Shown: piece after piece, positions 26,576-33,347 of the stretch | Position numbering within the stretch: the first letter of the stretch is position 1 | Layout: every line of letters begins with the position of its first letter | Notes under the pieces: generated by a model | The model's input: the letters and a program-made list of their open reading frames with translations, nothing else | Told to the model about the DNA's origin: nothing | The model's database searches: none | Position numbers and translations under genes: made by a program | NCBI RefSeq assembly: GCF_900104515.1 | Contig: NZ_FNJL01000024.1 | Coordinates: forward strand, 42,142-95,241 | DNA length: 53,100 bases | Source: Paracidovorax cattleyae | GTDB lineage: Bacteria > Pseudomonadota > Gammaproteobacteria > Burkholderiales > Burkholderiaceae_C | Direction: 5' to 3'

Positions 26576-27268
26576 TTGAGGCGATTCACGATAACTAAAA
26601 ATTACCCGGTGCTTTCGGGCAAATGGGCGGATTCCCTCAAATTCTCCGTATGGGGCCTGGCCTCGTTTCTCGGCGGCCGGCGCTGGGGGCCGGCGCACGA
26701 CGAGTGGCTGAGGCGATGGCTTCCCCTGCTTCGGCACAGTGCAGGGGGCGGGGTGATCGCAGAACTCGGCTGCGGCAATGGAGCAGATCTCGCGATGCTG
26801 GCAGCCGAAGGGTTTTCCGTGGTCGGCGTCGATCGATCACCGGCAGCCATCGCCGAGGCGGGGAAAAGGATTTCGCAGCAGTTCTTGTATCGACAGGATC
26901 TTCGCGAGCATTTTCCTATAGCCGCCCACAACGCGAGCGCCGTGATCGCAAGCCTGTCGCTGCACTATTTTTCCGTTGGGCAGACGGAGGAGGTGATGCA
27001 TCGCATACGGGATTGCCTCGCTCCTGGTGGCATCTTTCTTTGCCGCGTGAACTCAACGCAAGACGTCCATTTCGGCGCGGCCGGTCATCGCCCGGTGGGA
27101 GAGGGCCAGTACCTCGTGCATGGCCAATTGAAGCGCTTTTTCGATGAAGCGTCGGCCCGCTCGTTGTGCGACGAAGGCTGGGACGTCATCAGCATTCAGG
27201 AGAAGACGATACAGCGCTATGCGCTGCCCAAGGTTGTCTGGGAAATTGTCGCGCGCCGCGCCGTTTGA
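26576..27268 (+). CDS. Class I SAM-dependent methyltransferase
   Basis: 230 residues. Motif I VIAELGCGNGADLAML (about 60–75), motif II VVGVDRSPAAI and a motif IV/post region (ASLSLHYFSVGQTEEV, DCLAPGGIFLCRVN) define a Rossmann methyltransferase. The overall pattern is of tellurite/thiol-type small-molecule methyltransferases, but the acceptor cannot be deduced. Start is a TTG at 26576, preceded by GAAGGG and GAGG. It lies 41 bp from the divergent PLP-enzyme start, too little room for two ordinary promoters, so its promoter may lie inside that gene. Confidence 0.85.
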   Translation: MRRFTITKNYPVLSGKWADSLKFSVWGLASFLGGRRWGPAHDEWLRRWLPLLRHSAGGGVIAELGCGNGADLAMLAAEGFSVVGVDRSPAAIAEAGKRISQQFLYRQDLREHFPIAAHNASAVIASLSLHYFSVGQTEEVMHRIRDCLAPGGIFLCRVNSTQDVHFGAAGHRPVGEGQYLVHGQLKRFFDEASARSLCDEGWDVISIQEKTIQRYALPKVVWEIVARRAV

Positions 27269-27305
27269 ATCGCAGGCACAGGGCCGGAATGGGCGACGGC
27301 GCCCC

Positions 27306-28118
27306 TCAAGCCACCTTCTCCACATGCCCCTGCCGCGTATACAGAAAATCGATCACCGCCTTCCGGCACTGCAGGTATACCGCATCCTCCGCCAGCTGCA
27401 CGCGGCTGCGCGGCCGCGGAATCTCCACCGCCAGCACCTCGCCAATCGTCGCCGCCGGTCCGTTGGTCAGCATCACGATCTTGTCGGACAGCAGCACGGC
27501 CTCGTCCACGTCGTGGGTCACCATCACCACGGTGCTCTGCGTGCGCGCCACGATCTCCAGCAGCTCGTCCTGCAGCTTGGCGCGGGTGAGGGCGTCCAGG
27601 GCGCCGAAGGGTTCGTCCATCAGCAGCACCTGCGGCTCCATCGACAGGGCCCGCGCGATGCCCACGCGCTGCTTCATGCCGCCGGAGATTTCGCCGGGGC
27701 GCTTGTGCGCGGCATGGCTCAGGCCCACCAGCGCCAGGGCAGCGGCGGTGCGCTCCTTCAGGCGCGCCTTCGATTCCGTGGCGCCGAACACGCGCTCCAC
27801 GGCCAGGTGCACGTTGCCTTCGCAGGTCAGCCAGGGCAGCAGGGAGTGGTTCTGGAAGACCACGGCGCGGTCCGGGCCCGGGCCCTTGATCTCCTTGTTG
27901 GCGCAGATCAGGGTGCCCGCGGTGGGGGTGGTCAGCCCCCCGATCAGGTTCAGCAGCGTGGATTTGCCGCAGCCCGAGTGCCCGATCAGCGAGACGAACT
28001 CGCCCTTGGCGATCGCCAGGTCGATGCCGCGCAGCGCCGGGAACAGGCCCTTGGTGGTCTTGAAGGTCTGCTCCACGCCCTGGATTTCGATGAACTTGGT
28101 GCTGAGAGAGGGTTGCAT
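27306..28118 (-). CDS. nrtD: Nitrate/nitrite ABC transporter ATP-binding protein
   Basis: 270-residue ABC ATPase of the nitrate/sulfonate/taurine family: Walker A GHSGCGKSTL, Q-loop FQNHSLLPWL, signature ISGGMKQRVGIARAL, Walker B VLLMDEPFGALDAL, and switch His in VTHDVDEAV. It powers import together with the permease (18 bp upstream) and the binding protein. AGGAG precedes the ATG. Last gene of the nrtABD operon. Confidence 0.94.
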   Translation of the reverse strand: MQPSLSTKFIEIQGVEQTFKTTKGLFPALRGIDLAIAKGEFVSLIGHSGCGKSTLLNLIGGLTTPTAGTLICANKEIKGPGPDRAVVFQNHSLLPWLTCEGNVHLAVERVFGATESKARLKERTAAALALVGLSHAAHKRPGEISGGMKQRVGIARALSMEPQVLLMDEPFGALDALTRAKLQDELLEIVARTQSTVVMVTHDVDEAVLLSDKIVMLTNGPAATIGEVLAVEIPRPRSRVQLAEDAVYLQCRKAVIDFLYTRQGHVEKVA

Positions 28119-28136
28119 GGAAGTCTCCTGGGTGGG

Positions 28137-29078
28137 TCAGGCCTTGACCTCTTCGAACGAGAAGGCCGTGGCGAGCTTGACGAGGGCGTATTCGAGCAGC
28201 AGCCCGACGATGCCGATCACGAAGATCGCGATCAGGATGTTCTTGACGTTCAGGTTGTTCCACTCGTCCCACACCCAGAAGCCGATGCCGACGCCGCCGG
28301 TCAGCATCTCGGCGGCCACGATCACCAGCCAGGCGGTGCCGACGGCCAGGCGCACCCCGGTGAGCATGTAGGGCAGCACCGAGGGGAAGAGGATGGTGGT
28401 GGCGATCTTCCATTCGGAAAGATTCAGCACGCGGGCCACGTTCATGTAGTCCTGCGGCACGCGCTGCACGCCCACGGCGGTGTTGATGATCATCGGCCAG
28501 ATGGAGCAGATGAAGATGGTCCAGATGGCCGCGGGATTCGCGCCCTTGAACACCAGCAGGCCGATCGGCAGCCAGGCCAGCGGCGAGACCGGGCGCAGCA
28601 GGCTGATGAGCGGGTTGAACATGCGCGAGAGGAAGGTGAAGCGCCCGATCACGAAGCCCGCCGGGATGCCCACCACCGCCGCGAGCCCGAAGCCGATGGC
28701 CACGCGCTCCAGCGAGGCCAGCACGTTCCACCCCACGCCCTGGTCGTTGGGGCCGTTGCGGTAGAACGGGTTGCTGAAGATCTCCACGGCCTGCTTCCAG
28801 GTGTCGGCCGGGGTCGGGATGCTCCCGCCGGTGGTGGCGGAGACCACGGCCCAGATCACCAGCAGCAGGCCCAGGCCGCAGGCGGGCGGCAGCACCGCCA
28901 GCCAGAAGCGCCGCAGGGCGGCGGAGGTGTCGCGCGGCACGGGGGTGGGGGCGGCCGCCGCAGGGGCGGGAGGGGATGCGGTCTTCATCGTGGAGGCGGT
29001 GGAGGAGGGGGCCGACGCGGAATGCGCGGCGGCGGTGGCGGCGGGCTCCGGGGGAGCATGGAAGACGGCGCTGACCAT
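28137..29078 (-). CDS. nrtB: Nitrate ABC transporter permease
   Basis: 313 residues with about six membrane segments and the binding-protein-dependent permease EAA region (DYMNVARVLNLSEWKI, then FPSVLPYMLTGVRLAVGTAW). The first ~60 residues are a long Ala/Pro/Ser-rich cytoplasmic extension, unusual for the family. The ATG at 29078 was chosen because it begins the extension just after the binding-protein gene (41 bp). Homologues are NrtB/CmpB permeases for nitrate or bicarbonate; the operon leader and NasT argue for nitrate. Confidence 0.93.
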   Translation of the reverse strand: MVSAVFHAPPEPAATAAAHSASAPSSTASTMKTASPPAPAAAAPTPVPRDTSAALRRFWLAVLPPACGLGLLLVIWAVVSATTGGSIPTPADTWKQAVEIFSNPFYRNGPNDQGVGWNVLASLERVAIGFGLAAVVGIPAGFVIGRFTFLSRMFNPLISLLRPVSPLAWLPIGLLVFKGANPAAIWTIFICSIWPMIINTAVGVQRVPQDYMNVARVLNLSEWKIATTILFPSVLPYMLTGVRLAVGTAWLVIVAAEMLTGGVGIGFWVWDEWNNLNVKNILIAIFVIGIVGLLLEYALVKLATAFSFEEVKA

Positions 29079-29119
29079 GATGGGCTCCTTCGCGGTGATC
29101 GGGGTGGGAGGGCCGGCGC

Positions 29120-30364
29120 TCAGACCTTGATCTTGAAGCCGTCCGCGTATTTCGCGGGGTCCTTGCCGTCCCAGACGATGCCGTCCACCAGCTTGCTCGT
29201 GCGCATGTCGCTCTTGGGCAGGGGTACCTTGGCGGCCGCTGCGGCCTGCTTGTAGAGGTCGATGCGGTTGACGGACTTCGCCACGCCGAGGTAGTCGGGG
29301 TGGTCCTTGATCAGGCCCCAGCGCTTGTGCTGGGTCAGGAACCACATGCCGTCCGACAGGTACGGGAAGTTCACGGCGCCGTCGTTGTAGAACTTCATGT
29401 AGTCGGGCTCGTCCCAGGTCTTGCCCAGGCCGTCCTGGTAGCGGCCCAGGATGCGCTGGTTGATCGCGTCCACGCCGGTGTTCACGTAGGCCTTGCCGGC
29501 GATGGTCTCGGCCATCTTGCTCTTGTTGGCCAGGCTTTCGTCGATCCAGCGGCCGGCTTCCAGGATGGCCGCCGTCACGGCGCGGGCCGTGTTGGGGTAC
29601 TTCTGCACGAACTCCGAGGTGGTGCCCAGCACCTTCTCGGGGTGGTCCTTCCAGATGGCCTGCGTGGTGGTGGCGGTGATGCCGATGCCGTCCATGATGG
29701 CGCGGTGGTTCCAGGGCTCGCCCACGCAGAAGCCGTCCATGTTGCCCACGCGCATGTTGGCCACCATCTGCGGTGGCGGCACGGTGATGACCTTGGCGCC
29801 TTTCATCGGATCGATGCCGTTGGCCGCCAGCCAGTAGTAGAGCCACATGGCGTGCGTGCCGGTGGGGAAGGTCTGCGCGAAGGTGTATTCGCGTTTTTCC
29901 GTGGCCATCAGCTTGGCCAGGCTCGCGCCGTTGACAGCGCCCTTCTCGGCCAGCTTCTTGGAGAGCGTGATCGCCTGGCCGTTGTTGTTGAGGGTCATGA
30001 GCACGGCCATGTCCTTCTTGGGGCCGCCCACGCCCAGGTGCACGCCATAGACCAGGCCGTAGAGCACGTGGGCGAAGTCCAGCTCGCCGTTCACCAGCTT
30101 GTCGCGCACGCCCGCCCAGCTGGCCTCCTTGCTGGGGATGATCTTCACGCCGTACTTCTCGTCGATGCCCAGCACCGAGGCCATGACCACGCTGGCGCAG
30201 TCGGTCAGCGGGATGAAGCCGATCTTCACTTCCTTCTTCTCGGGCGCGTCGGAGCCCGCGGCATGCACGAGGGACCGCAGCGCCGGGCTGACGCCGGCGG
30301 CGCCCACGGCGGCGGCCTGCAGCACGGTGCGGCGTTGGAGGCTGGTTTTCGATAGGTCGGTCAT
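29120..30364 (-). CDS. nrtA: Nitrate ABC transporter substrate-binding protein, Tat-type leader
   Basis: 414-residue periplasmic binding protein of the NrtA/CmpA family. N-terminus has a twin-arginine signal (QRRTVLQAAAVGAAG) ending near an ALRSLVHAAG cleavage region. Conserved NrtA blocks include IGFIPLTDCASVVMA, EASWAGVRDKL, VGEPWNHRA and DGMWFLTQHKRWG. The signal sequence argues for a transport component rather than the cytosolic sensor NasS. It is the first gene of the operon, behind a 175-base leader containing the ANTAR hairpins and terminator. Confidence 0.94.
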   Translation of the reverse strand: MTDLSKTSLQRRTVLQAAAVGAAGVSPALRSLVHAAGSDAPEKKEVKIGFIPLTDCASVVMASVLGIDEKYGVKIIPSKEASWAGVRDKLVNGELDFAHVLYGLVYGVHLGVGGPKKDMAVLMTLNNNGQAITLSKKLAEKGAVNGASLAKLMATEKREYTFAQTFPTGTHAMWLYYWLAANGIDPMKGAKVITVPPPQMVANMRVGNMDGFCVGEPWNHRAIMDGIGITATTTQAIWKDHPEKVLGTTSEFVQKYPNTARAVTAAILEAGRWIDESLANKSKMAETIAGKAYVNTGVDAINQRILGRYQDGLGKTWDEPDYMKFYNDGAVNFPYLSDGMWFLTQHKRWGLIKDHPDYLGVAKSVNRIDLYKQAAAAAKVPLPKSDMRTSKLVDGIVWDGKDPAKYADGFKIKV

Positions 30365-30418
30365 CGGGGCTTCCTTGCGAAGGGGGCGGGCGCGGGCCCG
30401 GGGCATGCGTCGAAACGG

Positions 30419-30475
30419 AAAAAGGCGTCCGCACCGCCCCGCGGCCGGAGGGCCGCGAGGGGTGGGGACGCCTTT
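30419..30475 (-). terminator. Leader terminator/attenuator of the nrt operon
   Basis: On the minus strand AAAGGCGTCC (30475–30466) pairs with GGACGCCTTT (30430–30421), enclosing a further G+C-rich stem, and is followed by a T run (minus strand of the A run 30419–30423). It ends about 55 bases before the nrtA start. A strong intrinsic terminator here would stop transcription unless the NasT-bound hairpins upstream prevent it from forming. Confidence 0.85.
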
Positions 30476-30491
30476 GTCCTGTGGTCGAGAC

Positions 30492-30535
30492 CCCGTCCGC
30501 CGTTGGACGGGAAGCTCGGAGACCCTGCGATGGGT
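30492..30535 (-). ncRNA. ANTAR-target two-hairpin leader RNA
   Basis: Two adjacent hairpins with six-base loops. P1 (30535–30522) is ACCC-ATCGCA-GGGT and P2 (30511–30492) is a 7-bp stem with loop AACGGC. Both loops have A at position 1 and G at position 4, the signature recognised by ANTAR domains, and are about 11 bases apart. They lie directly upstream of the leader terminator and downstream of the sigma-54 promoter, the same order as in the Klebsiella nasF leader. The ANTAR protein NasT, encoded nearby, should bind here and allow read-through when nitrate/nitrite is present. Confidence 0.83.
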
Positions 30536-30549
30536 GCTGCGGCAAGCGT

Positions 30550-30565
30550 TGCAAGGCCTGTGCCA
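30550..30565 (-). promoter_or_regulatory. Sigma-54 (-24/-12) promoter of the nrt operon
   Basis: The minus strand reads TGGCACAGGCCTTGCA: GG and GC elements with exactly ten bases between, an almost perfect sigma-54 promoter. Transcription would start near 30540, just ahead of the first leader hairpin. Sigma-54 implies an NtrC-type activator and nitrogen control. Confidence 0.8.
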
Positions 30566-30649
30566 GCCAGGTGGCGCCAGGCACGGCTTTTCCGGGCCCG
30601 CGGCGCAGCGGGGCTTTCGGGGCGCGGTGCCCCGGGACGGGGCCGGATT

Positions 30650-30674
30650 GGTGCACTGCGGGCAGGCGGTGCAC
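30650..30674 (-). promoter_or_regulatory. Candidate activator (NtrC-like) repeat
   Basis: GGTGCAC occurs at 30650–30656 and 30668–30674, about 100 bases upstream of the sigma-54 promoter, where enhancer sites usually lie. GGTGC/GCACC elements are part of the NtrC site, but the arrangement is not the textbook palindrome. Confidence 0.35.
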
Positions 30675-30719
30675 TTTCTTCGTGCGCAGGCGCCAGCCGC
30701 CTGTGCATGCGGGGCGGGG

Positions 30720-30744
30720 TTCGCCCCGCCGATGCTCGCTTCGG
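30720..30744 (+). promoter_or_regulatory. PIP box (HrpX-type) of the small effector candidate
   Basis: TTCGC (30720–30724), then 15 bases, then TTCGG (30740–30744), a perfect match to the plant-inducible-promoter consensus TTCGB-N15-TTCGB recognised by HrpX/HrpB AraC-type activators. It points at the gene starting 109 bases downstream. I do not see a clean YANNNT -10 element at the usual distance. Confidence 0.7.
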
Positions 30745-30852
30745 GCGCGCCCGGCCGCAGCGCGCCGCATCCGCGAGGATGGGCGCAGTGCTGCCCGCTG
30801 GCATCGTCCACGAGGGCGGCGGAATCAACCTTCAACTTTCAGGTACTACCCC

Positions 30853-31314
30853 ATGTTCAACAGAGTTTCAGGAAACGGTGGAAGGAATCCCTACGCTACC
30901 TTCCAGGTGTCGCCGAACAGCTCGCCCGAGCGCGCGCAGGACGAATCCCCCGACAAGGTCACGCAGTGGGATCTTCCCGCGAGCCCGCCGCGCGCGGCGA
31001 ACCGCCCGCCCAGGGCATCGGCGGAGTCGTCCTCTTCGATGGCGCCGCGCGGCGTGGCGTTTTCCGCGAGCACGCGGTACGAAGGCGGGCGCGGCGCGCT
31101 GGATGGGCGGCACGTCTCGGGTGATGGCGGCGATCCGAAGATGCGGGCGCAGTTCTCTCGCAACCAGAGGGCGGCGGCCTTGCTGGGGGAGTACCCTGAT
31201 GGATTGACCGAGGCGCTGAAGAAGGCCGTCAAGTCCGGCAACCTGCTGAATTCGACCTCCAAGGAGGGCAAGGCCGTCTATGCCATCTACAAGCAAATGA
31301 TGAAGGACCGTTGA
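30853..31314 (+). CDS. Candidate type III secreted effector (small, PIP-box gene)
   Basis: 153-residue protein that I do not recognise. The first ~70 residues are rich in Ser, Pro, Ala and Arg and poor in hydrophobic runs (VSPNSSPERAQDESPDK, SAESSSSMAPRG), the usual look of a type III secretion leader. The last ~55 residues are a compact helical part (NQRAAALLGEYPDGL, ALKKAVKSGNLL, YAIYKQMMKDR). No signal peptide or membrane segment. A perfect PIP box lies 109 bases upstream. It sits alone between nasT and nrtA on the opposite strand. The effector role is inferred from promoter plus composition. Confidence 0.62.
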   Translation: MFNRVSGNGGRNPYATFQVSPNSSPERAQDESPDKVTQWDLPASPPRAANRPPRASAESSSSMAPRGVAFSASTRYEGGRGALDGRHVSGDGGDPKMRAQFSRNQRAAALLGEYPDGLTEALKKAVKSGNLLNSTSKEGKAVYAIYKQMMKDR

Positions 31315-31332
31315 AGCGGCCGGCGCCAGGCC

Positions 31333-31959
31333 TCAGCCCAGCAGGTCGAAGGCGTCGATCATGCGCCGGGCGACTTCCCCCAGCTTCAGGCCCTTGTCCA
31401 TCGCGGACCGGCGCAGCTTGTCGTAGGCGGCCTGTTCGGTCAGGCCGTGGCGCTGCATGAGCAGGCCCTTGGCGCGGTCGATGGTCTTGCGGTCCTGCAG
31501 CGCGCCGCGCGCATCGGCCAATTCGGCCTTCAGGGCCTGTTCGTGCTGGAAGCGCGCCATCGCCACGTCCAGGATGGGGCGGATGCGCTGCGGTGCGAGC
31601 CCGGCCACGATGTAGGCGGTCACGCCCGCGGCCACGGCATCCTTCACGTGGGAGGTGTCCTCGTCGTTGGTGAACAGCACGATGGGGCGGGGCGCCTCGC
31701 GCGTGGCCATCACCACGTGTTCGAGCGCGTCGCGCGCGGCGCTTTCCGCGTCCACGATCACCATGTCGGGCTGCAACTGGGCGATGCGCTCGCTCAGGAA
31801 CACGTCCGCCGGCAGCGTCGCCACCAGGTTGAAGCCGTTCTCCAGCAGGCCGATGCGCAGCGCGCGCGAACGCTCGGCCTGCTCCCGGGCGTGCTCGTCC
31901 TCCTCCCCGGGCGTGGACAGGTCCGGGGCCACCACCACGATGCGCAGCGACTCGTTCAT
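31333..31959 (-). CDS. nasT: ANTAR-domain antiterminator NasT
   Basis: 208 residues: an N-terminal receiver-like domain (LRIVVVAPDLS … DMVIVDAESAARDAL; IVLFTNDED), then a C-terminal ANTAR domain (DRKTIDRAKGLLMQRHG, AYDKLRRSAMDKG, EVARRMIDAFDLL). NasT/NasR proteins bind two-hairpin leaders and prevent terminator formation in nitrate assimilation operons. Just such a leader precedes nrtA in this window. Its own operon neighbours (a NasS sensor) are not visible here. Confidence 0.9.
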   Translation of the reverse strand: MNESLRIVVVAPDLSTPGEEDEHAREQAERSRALRIGLLENGFNLVATLPADVFLSERIAQLQPDMVIVDAESAARDALEHVVMATREAPRPIVLFTNDEDTSHVKDAVAAGVTAYIVAGLAPQRIRPILDVAMARFQHEQALKAELADARGALQDRKTIDRAKGLLMQRHGLTEQAAYDKLRRSAMDKGLKLGEVARRMIDAFDLLG

Positions 31960-32062
31960 ACGCCCAGCCTAGAGCAAGAAACACGCCAAATTGGTGCAGC
32001 GGACCGCGTTGTTCCAGGATTGGAACTTGCTATCAGACAGGAGTTACCCGATAGCGTACGGG

Positions 32063-32084
32063 GCAAGGCTCTTATATACCTTGC
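32063..32084. promoter_or_regulatory. Palindromic operator-like site before the binding-protein gene
   Basis: GCAAGG (32063–32068) and CCTTGC (32079–32084) form a perfect 6-bp inverted repeat around a central CTCTTATATA, which can itself serve as a -10 region. It is 24–63 bases ahead of the possible starts of the following gene, so a repressor or activator site overlapping a promoter is plausible. Confidence 0.4.
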
Positions 32085-32125
32085 GTCCCATCGATCAACC
32101 GAACTCAATGAATGGAACGACCGTG

Positions 32126-33310
32126 ATGCAGACGACGAGGCAGGGGATGGACGGGGTGGCGGTGCGGGGCGGCAGGCGTGCGGCGCTGGCAGGGCTGGCG
32201 GGGGCATGCGCCGCGCTGGTGCTTGCGGGGTGCAGCCGCATGCCGGACACGGTGAAGATCGGCGTGGCCCAGCCGCTGTCGGGGCCGCTCGCGGCGCTGG
32301 GGCAGGACATGCTCAACGGCGTGAAGATGGCGGTGGACGAGCTCAATCAGTCCGGCTTCATGGTGGACGGCAAGCGCGTCACCCTGGAAGTGGTGGCCCA
32401 GGACGATCGCGCGGACGCCGCCACGGGCAAGACCGTGGCGCAGCAACTGGTCGAATCGGGCGTGGTGGCGGTGGTGGGGCACCTGAATTCCGGCGTCAGC
32501 ATCGAGGCCGCGCCCATCTACGCCGCCCGGGGCATCCCCCAGCTGGCCATCTCCACCCATCCGCGCTTCACGCAGCTGGGGTTTCCCGGCACCTTCCGGC
32601 TCGTCGCCAACGATGCCCTGCAGGCGCGCGCCATGGGCTCGTTCGCCGCCACGCAGCTGTCCGCGTCCAGCTACGCCGTGCTCGACGACGGCACGCCGTA
32701 CGGCAAGGGGCTGGCCGACGGTGCCGCGGCGCAGATCGCGCAGGACAAGCGCAATGTCTCCGTGCGCGAATCCTTCGACGACAAGACCACCGATTTCAAG
32801 GCGCTGGCCGGCCGCCTGCAGCAGGAGCGCGTGGACGTGATCGTCACGACCCTCAACGATTTCCAGGTGCTCGCCCTGATCGATGCGCTGGTGCAGGCGA
32901 ACTACACCCGCGTCAGCATCCTGGGCGGGGACACCATCAAGACTATCGACATGCTCAAGGGCGACCGCAAGCTGGCGGGCATCTACGCCACCTCGCCCGT
33001 GCTGGAGGCGCGCGAGTTCATCGCGGGCCGGCAGTTCCTGGACCGCTACGACCGCGCCTTCAAGCGGGCGCCGGCCTATGGCGGGCACTACAGCTACGAC
33101 GCGACCTATGTGCTCTCGGCCGCCATCCAGCAGGCCAAGTCGGCCGATCCGCGCGAGATCACGAAGGCGCTGCACGCCATCAACGGCTACGCCCCCGTCA
33201 CCGGCACCATGAAGTGGGACGACAAGGGCGAGCAGCGCTACGGTGCGGTCGGCGTGTATGGCATGCGCGCGGGCCAGTGGGAGCTGCGCATGCGGTCCGA
33301 CCGCTGGTGA
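32126..33310 (+). CDS. Amino-acid-type ABC transporter substrate-binding lipoprotein (LivK-like)
   Basis: About 394 residues of the branched-chain amino-acid binding family (periplasmic_6): VKIGVAQPLSGPLAALGQDM, GVVAVVGHLNSGVSIEAAPIY, YAVLDDGTPYGKGLADGAAAQ and GGHYSYDATYVLSAAIQQA are typical blocks. Lipobox LVLAGC marks it as a lipoprotein. No permease or ATPase genes are adjacent, so it is an orphan component. Start is uncertain: ATG at 32108, 32126 or 32147; the last has GAGG upstream, the middle one GGAA. Confidence 0.88.
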   Translation: MQTTRQGMDGVAVRGGRRAALAGLAGACAALVLAGCSRMPDTVKIGVAQPLSGPLAALGQDMLNGVKMAVDELNQSGFMVDGKRVTLEVVAQDDRADAATGKTVAQQLVESGVVAVVGHLNSGVSIEAAPIYAARGIPQLAISTHPRFTQLGFPGTFRLVANDALQARAMGSFAATQLSASSYAVLDDGTPYGKGLADGAAAQIAQDKRNVSVRESFDDKTTDFKALAGRLQQERVDVIVTTLNDFQVLALIDALVQANYTRVSILGGDTIKTIDMLKGDRKLAGIYATSPVLEAREFIAGRQFLDRYDRAFKRAPAYGGHYSYDATYVLSAAIQQAKSADPREITKALHAINGYAPVTGTMKWDDKGEQRYGAVGVYGMRAGQWELRMRSDRW

Positions 33311-33347
33311 GTGAGAAGCGGCCGCAGCGTGCGGACGACCCCGCCAC

